From Actinoallomurus iriomotensis (GTDB taxonomy: Bacteria; Actinomycetota; Actinomycetes; Streptosporangiales; Streptosporangiaceae), in NCBI RefSeq assembly GCF_030269445.1, contig NZ_BSTJ01000001.1, positions 335,898-399,897 of the forward strand: DNA of 64,000 nt, in the 5' to 3' direction. A program made the position numbers and the translations under genes. The notes under the pieces are model-generated. The model was given only the letters and a program-made list of their open reading frames with translations. It searched no databases and was not told the origin of the DNA. Below are positions 43,059 to 51,614 of this stretch, one piece after another (positions within the stretch are counted from its first letter, which is position 1; every line of letters starts with the position of its first letter).

Positions 43059-44186
43059 CTAACCCTCCAGCAGCGCCGCGAAGCGGCGGGCCTGGACCTC
43101 CCAGCGCCACTCGTGCTCGATCCACGAGCGACCCTTCTGCCCCATCGCGGCCGCCTCGGCCCGGTTGGTCAGCAGGTCGATGACGGACTGGGCCACGGCG
43201 GCGTCCGAGTGGCCGTCGACGACCACGCCGGTCTCGCCGGCGAGCACGGCGTCCGGCGCGCCGCCGGAGTCGCCCGCGATGACCGGCAGCCCGGTCGCGG
43301 AGGCCTCCAGGTAGACGATGCCGAGCCCCTCGACGTCCAGGCCGGCCCGCCGGGTCCGGCACGGCATCGCGAAGACGTCGCCGGCGTCGTAGTGCGCGGG
43401 CAGTTCGTCCCACGGAACGGTGCCGGTGATCCACACCGACCCGGCCACGCCCGTCTCGTCGCGGAGCCGCTCCAGCGCCTTCCGGTACGGTCCGCCGCCG
43501 ACGAGCAGCAGCGCGGCGTCCGGCACCGCGCGCGACACCCGGGGCCACGCCCGGATCAGGGTGTCCTGGCCCTTGCGCGGCACGAGGCGGGAGACGCAGA
43601 CGACGACCGGCCGGTCTCCCAGGCCGTACCGCGCGCGGATCTCCTCGCCGCCGGCGCCGGCGCGGAACACCGTCTCGTCCACACCCGGCGCGAGCCGCCG
43701 CATGCGCGCCGCCGCGGACGGCGACAGGCCGCGGGCGATCCGTCCGCGGGTGTACTCCCCCAGGTAGGTGAGAACGTCGACGCCGTCGCCGATGCGACGC
43801 AGCAGGCCGCGGGCGCCCGGCAGCGACGCCCAGCCCGCCTCGTGGCCGTGCGTGAGGCCGACGATCCGGTCCGCGCCGGCGCGCCGCAGCGCGGGCGCCA
43901 GCAGGCCGAGCGGCGCCGCCGCCCCGAACACCACCGAGTCACAGCCCTCGGCCCGTACGATGCCGGCGGCCCGGCGCAGGACCGTGGGAAGCGGCAACAT
44001 CAGCCGGCCGGGGTGGCGCACGACCGGGAAGGGCTGGGCGGCGTCGAAGTCCGCCGCGCCCTTCCACGCGGGCGCGTACACGATGACCGAACCGGGCGGC
44101 CGCCGTACGGCGAGGTTGTGCACGAAGGCCTGGATCCCGCCCGGCCGCGGCGGGAAGTCGTTGGTCACCACAAGCGTCTTCGTCAT
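43059..44186 (-). CDS. pimB: GT4-family glycosyltransferase, PimB-like mannosyltransferase
   Basis: A 375-residue GT-B enzyme, predicted to add the second mannose to phosphatidylinositol monomannoside at the inner face of the membrane. FPPRPGGIQAFVHNLA is the N-terminal GT4 motif. VCVSRLVPRKGQDTLI and the nucleotide-sugar site EGLGIVYLEASATGLPVIAGDSGGAPDAV (partial) match PimB-prime (Rv2188c). ATG 44186 has AGGAGG 4 nt upstream. The neighbours match Rv2187-Rv2190c of M. tuberculosis except for the inserted toxin block. Confidence 0.88.
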   Translation of the reverse strand: MTKTLVVTNDFPPRPGGIQAFVHNLAVRRPPGSVIVYAPAWKGAADFDAAQPFPVVRHPGRLMLPLPTVLRRAAGIVRAEGCDSVVFGAAAPLGLLAPALRRAGADRIVGLTHGHEAGWASLPGARGLLRRIGDGVDVLTYLGEYTRGRIARGLSPSAAARMRRLAPGVDETVFRAGAGGEEIRARYGLGDRPVVVCVSRLVPRKGQDTLIRAWPRVSRAVPDAALLLVGGGPYRKALERLRDETGVAGSVWITGTVPWDELPAHYDAGDVFAMPCRTRRAGLDVEGLGIVYLEASATGLPVIAGDSGGAPDAVLAGETGVVVDGHSDAAVAQSVIDLLTNRAEAAAMGQKGRSWIEHEWRWEVQARRFAALLEG

Positions 44187-44439
44187 GAGTCCTCCTGCGT
44201 CGGAGGGAGTGACCACCACGGCGTGTCTTCGATTCCCTCGCTCCGCTCGGTCATGGCTTTGTCAGCATCGCAAGCGTGATCACATTTCGGTCCCGGCCCA
44301 GTGACCGGAAGGAAACAGGGCGTTAATCTTTACAGGTGTCAACACGTGGCCGCCCTCACCCCGCCCGGCCTGCGAGAGATCGCTGCGGACCTGACGAGGC
44401 ACGGCGGTGGAGTTCTCCACGGATATAGGAGGAGCCACC

Positions 44440-45090
44440 TTGACCGAGACCCCCTCAACCCCCGCGCCGGCGGCATCGTCCATCGCGGACCCCGGCCCGC
44501 TCGGCCTCGCCGCCTTCGCACTCACCACATTCCTCCTGTCGGCCAAGAACGCCGGCTGGACGGACGGCACCGACGCCTGGCTGGGCTACGCCTTCGCCTA
44601 CGGCGGGCTCGTCCAGCTGCTCGCCGGCATGTGGGAGTTCCGCAACCGCAACGTCTTCGGTGCCACCGCGTTCTCCACGTACGGCGGCTTCTGGATCGGG
44701 CTGGGCCTGTACGTCCAGCTCGTCGCCCCGACGGCCGTCAAGGCCGGCGGAGCGAACGCCGAGTCGCTCATCCAGAACGACCTCGGCTGGATCCTGCTCG
44801 CCTTCGCCATCTTCAACACCTACATGTTGCTCTGGAGCACCCAGGTCAACGCGGCGGTGTTCGGCGTGTTCCTGACCCTTGAGGTCACCGAGATCGTCCT
44901 GTTCATCGGCAACCTGTCCCACAGCACCGGCACGGTCAAGCTCGGTGGGTGGATCGGGGTCCTGACCGCGCTCGTCGCCTGGTACACCTCGGCGGCCGGG
45001 GTGACCAACGGCATGCCGGGCAAGCTGTCCCTGCCGGTCGGCTCGCCGCTCGGCGGCCGCGCGGCCCCGGCCGAGCCGGTGATGGAGTAG
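44440..45090 (+). CDS. Acetate uptake transporter (GPR1/FUN34/YaaH, SatP-type)
   Basis: A 216-residue membrane protein with six helices. ADPGPLGLAAFALTTFLLS contains the family's NPAPLGL-type signature with Asp and Gly in the first and third places. YGGLVQLLAGMWEFRNRNVFGATAFSTYGGFW (partial) is the second conserved block. The start is TTG 44440, set by AGGAGGAG 5 nt upstream. TAATCT near 44330 could be the promoter, leaving a leader of about 100 nt. With the ActP-like symporter at 11 kb, the window carries two acetate carriers. Confidence 0.88.
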   Translation: MTETPSTPAPAASSIADPGPLGLAAFALTTFLLSAKNAGWTDGTDAWLGYAFAYGGLVQLLAGMWEFRNRNVFGATAFSTYGGFWIGLGLYVQLVAPTAVKAGGANAESLIQNDLGWILLAFAIFNTYMLLWSTQVNAAVFGVFLTLEVTEIVLFIGNLSHSTGTVKLGGWIGVLTALVAWYTSAAGVTNGMPGKLSLPVGSPLGGRAAPAEPVME

Positions 45091-45128
45091 TCGCATCCTT
45101 CTTCGCCGTGGCCGCGCTCACCGCGCGG

Positions 45129-46481
45129 TCACGGCGAAGTGCCGTTCACGAGCGGCGCGGGCACCGGCACGTGGTGGAGCCGGGCCCAGTCGCGGCCCAT
45201 GGCGATCCGCTGCGGACCGGTCGGGTGGCTGTTCCACAGCGAGTACTCCAGTGCGTTCGGCGACAGGTCGTCGAGGTTGCGGGCGCTGAGCGAGCGCTGC
45301 ATCCGCACGTACGTCTCCGGGTCACGCGTCAGATCGAGCGCGTGCATGTCGGCGCGGGCCTCGATGCGGCGGCTGACAAGGTTCTCCACCGGACCGGCGA
45401 CCTGCAGGAGCACGGTGACCGCGGCGAGCAGCAGCGCCACCGACCGCGGGTCGGCCGGTGAGTCGGCCCCGGCGCGCCGCAGCAGCCGCGGGGAGGTCAG
45501 GACGAGGAAGAGCACGCAGACTCCGGCCGCCGCCCCGAGCGCGCCGACGAGGGTGCCGTGCAGCACGTCGTCGCGCTTGGCGTGGCCGAGCTCGTGCGCG
45601 ACGATGAGCTCGATCTCCGCGCGCGGCTCGCTGGTGAGCAGCGTGTCGTAGACGACGATCCGGCGGGTGGAGCCGAAGCCGGAGACGTAGGCGTTCAGCT
45701 CGGTGGTCCGTTTGGAGGCGTCGGCGACGAGCACGTCGCCGACCGGCACGCCGTCCCGCCGCGCCATCGCGAGCAGGTCGGTGCGCAGCGGCCCGGCGGG
45801 CATCGAGTGGAACGAGTTGAACAGCGGCTCGACCAGCACCGGATAGCCGAACGACGCCGCCGCGACGAGCACGAACCCGCCCGCGGCCGCCCCCGCCCAC
45901 CAGCGGCGCGGGAATCGGCGGACCAGCAGGTGCACGCCGAGCAGCACGACGATCCAGATGACGAGGGTGACGCCGAGCGAGGTGAGCTGGTCGGTGAACC
46001 AGCCGCCCCAGTGCTCGGTGGACAGCCCGTACCGGCGCAGCACGGTCTGGGACCACACGTCGAACGGCAGGCCGGCGAGCCGGGTCAGCACCGCGAGCAC
46101 CACCGCGACGCCGACCAGCCGCAGCGGCCACCGCCGCAGGGGCCGGGTGACCGGGCCGAGCAGCCGCGCGCCCAGGGGTGTCAGCCCGAGCAGGAGCACG
46201 ACCAGGAGCCCGGCGGCGAGCCCGGCGTACGCGGGCGGGTCGAGGGCCCTGTTGAAGGCGTCGCCGCGGCCGATCTGCGCGCGCGTGAAGTCGAGCGCCG
46301 GGTCGGCCGGCCGGCCGGCGCCGGGCAGCGGATGCCAGGGAGTCGTCACGAGGATCACCACCGCCAGCAGCGCGCACAGGACCACGGCGGCGATCGCCGC
46401 CCCGCGCCGATCCGGCGCGGGACCGGGACCCTCCTCCGCCTCGGCCACGACCGCGGTCCCGGCCGTACGACGTGCGTTCAC
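45129..46481 (-). CDS. M48-family (Ste24/HtpX-like) membrane metalloprotease
   Basis: A 450-residue membrane protease. An N-terminal hydrophobic helix and several further helices precede the catalytic domain. The zinc site is LIVAHELGHAKRDD (HEXXH) and the third ligand Glu lies in VSRRIEARADMHAL. SFHSMPAGPLRTDLLAMARRDGVP (partial) and NAYVSGFGSTRRIVVYDTLL match CaaX-protease-like M48 enzymes. GTG 46481 has GTGAGGAGC 6 nt upstream and is preferred over ATG 46508. This start region is imperfectly duplicated 137 bp upstream. Confidence 0.9.
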   Translation of the reverse strand: MNARRTAGTAVVAEAEEGPGPAPDRRGAAIAAVVLCALLAVVILVTTPWHPLPGAGRPADPALDFTRAQIGRGDAFNRALDPPAYAGLAAGLLVVLLLGLTPLGARLLGPVTRPLRRWPLRLVGVAVVLAVLTRLAGLPFDVWSQTVLRRYGLSTEHWGGWFTDQLTSLGVTLVIWIVVLLGVHLLVRRFPRRWWAGAAAGGFVLVAAASFGYPVLVEPLFNSFHSMPAGPLRTDLLAMARRDGVPVGDVLVADASKRTTELNAYVSGFGSTRRIVVYDTLLTSEPRAEIELIVAHELGHAKRDDVLHGTLVGALGAAAGVCVLFLVLTSPRLLRRAGADSPADPRSVALLLAAVTVLLQVAGPVENLVSRRIEARADMHALDLTRDPETYVRMQRSLSARNLDDLSPNALEYSLWNSHPTGPQRIAMGRDWARLHHVPVPAPLVNGTSP

Positions 46482-46679
46482 CCCGTGCTCCTCACCTGAC
46501 TGCCTCATCCGCGGCTCACGCCGGTCCGCAGCGGACGTACGCGGCGGAGCGCACTGTCTCGACGACGCGGATCACCCGAGTTCACCCGCCTTGCCTCGCC
46601 GGTACGACGTGCACACACCCCGTGGTCCTCACCTGACCGCCTCGTCCGCCGCTCACGCGAGCTCGCGGCGGACGTACGC
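46465..46679 (-). repeat. Imperfect 78-bp direct repeat (137-bp period) at the M48 gene start
   Basis: 46465-46542 and 46602-46679 match at about 66 of 78 positions with no gap. On the minus strand each copy carries GTGAGC, a GTCAGGTGAGGA ribosome site and a GTG start followed by a CACGTCGTAC-type codon series. One copy is the true M48 start. The other overlaps the 3' end of the upstream peptidase gene. It looks like a diverged tandem duplication. Confidence 0.85.
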
Positions 46680-47993
46680 ACGCCACAGGGCGACGAACCG
46701 GTCGGTGCCGACGCCCAGGACGCTGCGGAGCGCGCGGTCCTGGAGGCGCGGGTCGCCCGAGTCCTCCGGCTCCGCCTCGGCCGTACGGTAGAGCCGGACG
46801 AGCCGGTCCTCACCGTAGCGTTCGGCGACCATGCGGCAGGCGAGCCACGCCTCCTCGTACGCCGCCGAGAGCCGGTCGCCCGAGCCGGCGAACTCCGTGG
46901 CGCCCGGCAGGGTGGCCGGGACGCCGCCGGTGGCGATGAGGTCGGCCAGTTCGCGGCCGGCCGCCCTGGTCGGGACGCCCGCCCTCTTGTAGCCGACGTA
47001 GTCGGCGAGTCCTTCGATCAGCCACATCGGCGTCTTGCCGTCGCGCGCCCCGCCCATGGCGACGTGCACGAGTTCGTGGGTCAGGACGACGCGCCGGCCC
47101 AGGGCGGTGAGCCGGCCGAACGCGGTGGGGGTGATGACGAGGCGGTCCTCTCCCGTACCCTGGCCGCCCTCGTCCCCGGTGACCGCGGCCAGCGCGGCGA
47201 TGTCGCCGAGGTTGCGCACGTCTCCCGCGAGCTCTTCGGCCTTCTGCTCGGTGGCGGGGACGAGCGCCACGGCGTGCCGGGCCCACCGGTCGCCGACGAC
47301 GCCGGAGACGGCGCCGACTCCCTCGTCGAGGCGGGCGGCGATGTCGCGGAGCTCGGCGGTACGGGCGGCGGGGAGCTCGCCGGCCACGGCTCCGTCCTCG
47401 GCGAGCACGAGGCTGCGGCGTCCGTGGACCACGGTGAGGCCGCCGCTGTTCCAGATCTGCGGGTCGTCGCGCAGGCCGTGCGCCGCGCCGTCGCCGGAGA
47501 CCATCCAGCCGGTTCCCGGGCGCCGGTCGAAGGTCAGGTATTCGGTGTAGACGAGGTCGCGGCGGTCGAAGCCGCGCAGCCGGTAGGTGAGCCTGAGCCG
47601 GGCCGTCCAGCCGTCATCGGCCGCCACGGCGGGACGCGTGTCGGCCAGGGACTCCCTCCAGGCGGAGAGAGGCACCTTGGCCAGGTTGTCGAAGAGCACC
47701 TGCTGCCCGGCGCGGAACGCCTGTCCCGACGGGTCGACGGTGGCGAGGAACGCGGCACGGTCGCGGGCGAGAACGGCCCGCGAGCGGCGCTGGAGCAGGG
47801 CGTTCACCGTGGCGACACTGGGGGCGGACAGCGCCCCGGCGACCGGCCGGGAAGACGCGGCGGCGGCCCGGCCCGCACCATCGTGGAACGCGAGGTAACC
47901 GACCGCGACGGCGAGATTGACCACGATCGCCAACCCGGCGAACATGGCCGACGCGGTGGTCACCCGCGAGTCCACGTTCCCCTTGGCCGGCAT
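46653..47993 (-). CDS. Membrane-anchored gluzincin-like metallopeptidase
   Basis: A 446-residue protein with one N-terminal helix (ASAMFAGLAIVVNLAVAVGYLAF) and a large outside domain. Zinc motif VLTHELVHVAMGG (HEXXH) is followed by MWLIEGLADYVGY, giving the downstream Glu of gluzincins. A lipocalin-like or NTF2-like region fills residues 60-170 (VNALLQRRSRAVLARDRAAFLATVDP). The start ATG 47993 has TAGGAT exactly 7 nt upstream, so the mRNA is leaderless. A GTG at 48014 is in frame. Substrate unknown. Confidence 0.82.
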   Translation of the reverse strand: MPAKGNVDSRVTTASAMFAGLAIVVNLAVAVGYLAFHDGAGRAAAASSRPVAGALSAPSVATVNALLQRRSRAVLARDRAAFLATVDPSGQAFRAGQQVLFDNLAKVPLSAWRESLADTRPAVAADDGWTARLRLTYRLRGFDRRDLVYTEYLTFDRRPGTGWMVSGDGAAHGLRDDPQIWNSGGLTVVHGRRSLVLAEDGAVAGELPAARTAELRDIAARLDEGVGAVSGVVGDRWARHAVALVPATEQKAEELAGDVRNLGDIAALAAVTGDEGGQGTGEDRLVITPTAFGRLTALGRRVVLTHELVHVAMGGARDGKTPMWLIEGLADYVGYKRAGVPTRAAGRELADLIATGGVPATLPGATEFAGSGDRLSAAYEEAWLACRMVAERYGEDRLVRLYRTAEAEPEDSGDPRLQDRALRSVLGVGTDRFVALWRAYVRRELA

Positions 47994-48115
47994 GCGCGCG
48001 ATCCTAGTCGCCACGACCGGGTGCCCCGCCGATGACGCCCACCGTCACTGAGCGACCGCCGGGCCCGGCCTCGCGGACGGGCGCCGGCGGTCGTCGTACG
48101 GCGGGTGCGTCAGGT

Positions 48116-48715
48116 TCAGTACGGTCGGGTGGCACCGTTGAAGTGTGCCCGGTAGTAGCTGTTGAGCAGCACCTGCTTGATGCGCGTGCCGGAGTGGGCG
48201 GCGTGGATCATGTAGATCTTCTTGCCCTTGACCTTCGAGACGATGCCCGTGTGGCCGTCGCCGTAGAAGTACACCAGGTCTCCGGTGGCGAGGTCGGAGA
48301 ACTTCACGTGCCGCTTGATGTGCTGGTGCTGGGCGTCCGCGGTGCGCGGGAGCCGTACTCCGGCCTTGCGGTAGACGTACTGGACCAGACCGGAGCAGTC
48401 GAAACTGCTCGGGCCGCTGCCACCGTAGCGGTACGGCTTGCCGATCTGCTTACGGGCTGCGGCGACCGCCGCCAGCCCGACCTTGTGTCGCTTGCTCCAA
48501 GACGTCTGCTTCGTCGTCGCGCTCGTGGCCGCCGTGGGGGTGGCGACCGGGGTGGTCACCAGGTTGGCGACCGGAGTGACGGTCGTGACGGCGTCCGATG
48601 AGGCGGAGGCCGTCGAGGCCGTCAGGACCGTCGGCGCGAGGACCGCGCCCGCGGCCAGCATTCCGCCGGCGAGGCGGACGCGCTTCGGCGAAGCGGTCGA
48701 GGGGGTGCGAGACAG
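48116..48715 (-). CDS. NlpC/P60 cell-wall hydrolase with apparent CTG start
   Basis: A secreted peptidoglycan endopeptidase of about 199 residues. N-terminal signal peptide (RVRLAGGMLAAGAVLAPTVLTASTASA in outline), a Thr-rich linker and the catalytic domain: Cys in SSFDCSGLVQYVYRKAG, His in DGHTGIVSKV and the final polar residue in MIHAAHSGT. The best start is CTG 48715: AAGGAGA lies 5 nt upstream and the in-frame LSRTPSTASPKRVR gives a normal signal-peptide n-region. ATG 48661 lies inside the signal peptide. A c-di-AMP riboswitch precedes the gene. Confidence 0.87.
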   Translation of the reverse strand: MSRTPSTASPKRVRLAGGMLAAGAVLAPTVLTASTASASSDAVTTVTPVANLVTTPVATPTAATSATTKQTSWSKRHKVGLAAVAAARKQIGKPYRYGGSGPSSFDCSGLVQYVYRKAGVRLPRTADAQHQHIKRHVKFSDLATGDLVYFYGDGHTGIVSKVKGKKIYMIHAAHSGTRIKQVLLNSYYRAHFNGATRPY

Positions 48716-48730
48716 GGTTCTCTCCTTCCG

Positions 48731-48905
48731 TGTGCGCCTACCGGGTTAGCTGACGGGTTCGGGCTGGAAGAAGCCGCCCTACGGTCCGCCCGGCGCACCA
48801 CGCCGCACCACGGCCCGTTCGCCGCACTACGGTCTGCTGTGATGGCGCAGGCGCACCGACTCACCCCTGGGGATCTGCGCCTTCGCGCGCATGTGGGTCC
48901 CCGGC
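48731..48905 (-). promoter_or_regulatory. ydaO/yuaA (c-di-AMP) riboswitch before NlpC/P60 gene
   Basis: On the minus strand the diagnostic 3' block GTCAGCTAACCCGGTAGGCG is preceded by GGACCGTAGGGCGG, and upstream by CAGGGGTGAGTCGG and GGGGACC. This is the order of conserved blocks in ydaO riboswitches of actinobacterial resuscitation/NlpC genes. It ends about 15 nt before the start codon. The expected action is to turn expression off at high c-di-AMP. Confidence 0.88.
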
Positions 48906-49202
48906 TCCGCGTGCCCGCGGACTCGGCGCTCGCGGCCGCCGGACGCGCCCTCTCACCGGGCGGTTCTCACTGTGGCCGGCCGCTTATCTCTGCATTCCGG
49001 AAAGCCGAGAGGAAAGTCGCCCAGCGGAATGTGTTCCACAACACATCCAAAGCGGAGGACGAATTCCCTCGTGATGGCCGCATGCGACACATGGGGCGTA
49101 TCGCATAACTCGGCGCACGCTAACAAGGCACCAATGAATGCGCAAATTTGTCGCCAGAGCGTACGAGAGGAATTACCTAAGGTGAATTGGCCCCGACCGA
49201 AA
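48906..49202. other. Upstream region of the NlpC/P60 riboswitch transcript
   Basis: AT-richer than its surroundings, no gene recognised. It must hold the promoter of the riboswitch transcript. A perfect inverted repeat ATGTGTT, 4 bp, AACACAT at 49029-49046 is a candidate operator. Confidence 0.5.
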
Positions 49203-49232
49203 CAGGCCCTCTGGGCATCGCCAGAGGGCCTG
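49203..49232 (-). terminator. Terminator after the NlpC/P60 pair
   Basis: CAGGCCCTCTGG and its complement form a 12-bp stem with a short loop 16 bp past the stop codon. Read on the minus strand it is followed by TTTCGG. Confidence 0.75.
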
Positions 49233-49247
49233 TGATGTTCGGGTCGG

Positions 49248-50249
49248 TCAGAGCAGGCGACCGCCGCCGTAGTACACCTGGCTGTAGTACGCGTCACTGA
49301 GGCTGGAGATCTTCACCACATCGCCGGTGTGCGGCGCCTGGATGAACTTGCCGTTGCCGACGTACATGCCCATGTGGTCGTTGTTGCTGAAGAAGACGAG
49401 GTCTCCCGGCTGGAGGTCGGCCTTCGCCACGCGCCGGCTCGCGCTGTACTGGTTCGGCACGTAGTGGCTGAGGTTGATGCCGATCTGCTTGTAGGCCATC
49501 ATCGTCAGGCCCGAGCAGTCGAAGACGTTCGGGCCGGCGCCCCCGAAGACGTACGGCTTGCCGAGTTGCGCGCAGGCGTACCTCAGCACCGTCTCGGCGC
49601 GGCCGGTCGCCAGGATCGAGCAGTTGGCCTTGGACGAGCCCGGGTCGATGTTGGCGCCCAGCTTGTCGATCAGGCGCAGCTGCTTCCTGATGGCCGAGTT
49701 GGCCGCCGACCGCTGCTTGTCGACCTGGTCCTTCTGCTGCTTGAGCTGCTCGGCCGCCTGCTCCGCCAGTGCCTTCTGCCGCTCCAGCCGCTGCGCGGAC
49801 GCCAGGAACTGGTTCAGCTCCGCCGCGCGGTTGCTGGAGACCTTGGTGAAGGCCGTCATCTGGTCGAGCACGGACTCAGGGTCCTTGGCCGACAAGAACT
49901 GAGGGATGTCCCCTCCCGTGCCGCCCTCCTTGTACGCCGCGGCGGCGAGCTGGGCGACCCGGGTGTGCAGCTGGTTGAACGTCTCCTGCTCGACCGTGAC
50001 GGAGGACTTGAGCGCCTTGAGGTGGCTCTGCGCGGCCTTCCAGTCCTCCTTGGCCTTGTTGTACTGGTTGGCCAGCTGGTCCACCTGGTCGTTGAGCTTG
50101 GCGAGCTGCTGCTTGGCGGCGCTCAGCGAGGGAGTGGGTTTCGCCTGGGCGGGACTGGCGGGCAGGACGAGCCCGGCGACAACGGCCGCTCCGGCGGTGC
50201 CGACGATCCAACGACTGGTTCTGGACATGGTTGAACGCTTCATCTCCAC
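49248..50249 (-). CDS. NlpC/P60 endopeptidase with coiled-coil N-terminus
   Basis: A 333-residue secreted RipC/Rv2190c-like cell-wall hydrolase. Signal peptide (IVGTAGAAVVAGLVLPASPAQA), then a long coiled coil (about 40-215: SAAKQQLAKLNDQVDQLANQYNKAKEDW in outline). The NlpC/P60 domain has catalytic Cys in NVFDCSGLTMMAY and His in NNDHMGMYVGNGKF, with the third position in IQAPHTGD. GTG 50249 has AAGGGG 9 nt upstream. It lies 13 bp after the stop of the next NlpC/P60 gene, so the two share a transcript and riboswitch. Confidence 0.92.
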   Translation of the reverse strand: MEMKRSTMSRTSRWIVGTAGAAVVAGLVLPASPAQAKPTPSLSAAKQQLAKLNDQVDQLANQYNKAKEDWKAAQSHLKALKSSVTVEQETFNQLHTRVAQLAAAAYKEGGTGGDIPQFLSAKDPESVLDQMTAFTKVSSNRAAELNQFLASAQRLERQKALAEQAAEQLKQQKDQVDKQRSAANSAIRKQLRLIDKLGANIDPGSSKANCSILATGRAETVLRYACAQLGKPYVFGGAGPNVFDCSGLTMMAYKQIGINLSHYVPNQYSASRRVAKADLQPGDLVFFSNNDHMGMYVGNGKFIQAPHTGDVVKISSLSDAYYSQVYYGGGRLL

Positions 50250-50262
50250 TGTGGTCAGCCCC

Positions 50263-51291
50263 TTACGGACGGCCAGCGCCGTAGAAGTTGGAGCTGTAGT
50301 AGCCGCTCAGGCTCTCGATTTGGACGACCGTGCCCGTGTGCGGCGCGTGGATGAACTGGTTGTTGCCGACGTACATCCCGACGTGGTTCAGGTTGTCGAA
50401 GAAGACCAGGTCACCGGGCTGGAGATCCGAGCGCGCCACGCGGCGGGTGGCGTTGTACTGGTCCGGCACGACGCGGGGAAGGCTGACGCCGGCGTGCCGC
50501 CAGGCCATCATCATGAGCCCGGAGCAGTCGTAGCCGGAGTTGTACGGGCCGGTGCCGCCGTACTTGTACGGGGCGCCCTTCTGCTGGTACGCGTACTCGA
50601 GAGCGAGGCGGGCGGGGCCGGACGCCGGCCCGTTGTAGGTGCCGCCATGGCCGCCGGACGAGGTGCTGCCCCCGCCGAGCCTGTTGACCAGGGACTGCTG
50701 CTGCCTGGCCTGCTTCTTCAGCTTGTCGAGCTGCGCCTTCTCGGACTTCAGCTTCGAACTGAGGTCGGCGGCGGCCTGCTGCGCCTGCGCCTTCTGGCGC
50801 TGCAGCAGCTGGGCCGCGTTGAGGAACTGGGTGACCTCGGTCGACCGGTTGTGCGCGACCTGCGTGAAGACCGAGATCTGGTCGAGAACGTCCGACGGGT
50901 TGTTCGACGACACGAGGTTCGGAATGTCGCCGGAGTCGCCGCTCTTGTACGCGGCGGCGGCAAGCTGCGCGACCCGCTCGCGGAGGCGCTCGTAGGTCTT
51001 CTGGTCCTCGGCGACCGACTTGTTCAGGGCGTCGTACTTCTTCTTGGCGGCCTGGCGCTGTTCCTTGGCCTTGTTGTAGACGTTGTCCTGGTGGTCAACC
51101 TGGGAATTAAGCTTCTTGAGCTTGGCCTGGCTCTCTTTCAGCGTCGGTTTCGGCGCTGCTTCGGCCGGCACGGACGGCAGTACCAACGCCGCCGATGCTG
51201 CTACGCACAGTGTCGCCAGGGCACGTGCCCCGACTCTGCCTCCCGGCAGCCAACCGGCGGTGGCACCGCCGGAACTGCGCTGTGTCGCCAC
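50263..51291 (-). CDS. NlpC/P60 endopeptidase with coiled-coil N-terminus, first of a pair
   Basis: A 342-residue paralogue of the downstream gene. Signal peptide (ALATLCVAASAALVLPSVPAEA), a coiled coil over about 50-215, a Gly/Ser hinge (LGGGSTSSGGHGG), and the NlpC/P60 domain with Cys in YDCSGLMMMAW and His in NHVGMYVGNNQF, then IHAPHTGT. The coiled coil probably covers or positions the active site, as in RipA-type enzymes. GTG 51291 is the likely start. The transcript begins near 51519 and carries a c-di-AMP riboswitch. Confidence 0.9.
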   Translation of the reverse strand: MATQRSSGGATAGWLPGGRVGARALATLCVAASAALVLPSVPAEAAPKPTLKESQAKLKKLNSQVDHQDNVYNKAKEQRQAAKKKYDALNKSVAEDQKTYERLRERVAQLAAAAYKSGDSGDIPNLVSSNNPSDVLDQISVFTQVAHNRSTEVTQFLNAAQLLQRQKAQAQQAAADLSSKLKSEKAQLDKLKKQARQQQSLVNRLGGGSTSSGGHGGTYNGPASGPARLALEYAYQQKGAPYKYGGTGPYNSGYDCSGLMMMAWRHAGVSLPRVVPDQYNATRRVARSDLQPGDLVFFDNLNHVGMYVGNNQFIHAPHTGTVVQIESLSGYYSSNFYGAGRP

Positions 51292-51321
51292 GATTGCGGC
51301 ACGCCCCTCTCCCAAGGACCG

Positions 51322-51449
51322 CCTACCGGGTTAGCTGACGGATTCGGGCGTGGAAGGCGCCCTACGGAACGCGAACGCTCCGATTCACCCCTGGAACCTG
51401 GTTCCCCGGCTCGGTACGGCATGGGCGGCCTTCGGCGGAAGGTCCCCGG
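51322..51449 (-). promoter_or_regulatory. ydaO/yuaA (c-di-AMP) riboswitch before NlpC/P60 operon
   Basis: Minus-strand blocks in order: CCCGGGGACC, GAGCCGGGGAACCAGG, CAGGGGTGAATCGG, TTCCGTAGGGCG and GTCAGCTAACCCGGTAGGCG, followed by GTCCTTGGG. This matches the ydaO consensus closely. Its 3' end lies about 30 nt before the gene start. Confidence 0.93.
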
Positions 51450-51525
51450 GATTGCCGTGACGACTCGGCGGGAGTCTGTCGCCGTCGCCTGGGGGGCGAC
51501 GAACGAGCGACTGACTCAGCGCGTG

Positions 51526-51554
51526 AGACTAGTCAAGTATCACCCTGGTAACAA
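51526..51554 (-). promoter_or_regulatory. Promoter of the riboswitch-NlpC/P60 operon
   Basis: TTGTTA (51554-51549), 17 bp, TAGTCT (51531-51526) on the minus strand form a near-consensus vegetative promoter. Transcription would start near 51519, giving a leader of about 230 nt that contains the whole riboswitch. Confidence 0.7.
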
Positions 51555-51614
51555 CCGCTTCTACGGGAATACTCGCAATTTCCGTCAATCTGGCAGCAGG
51601 GTGCGCACGGGTGA

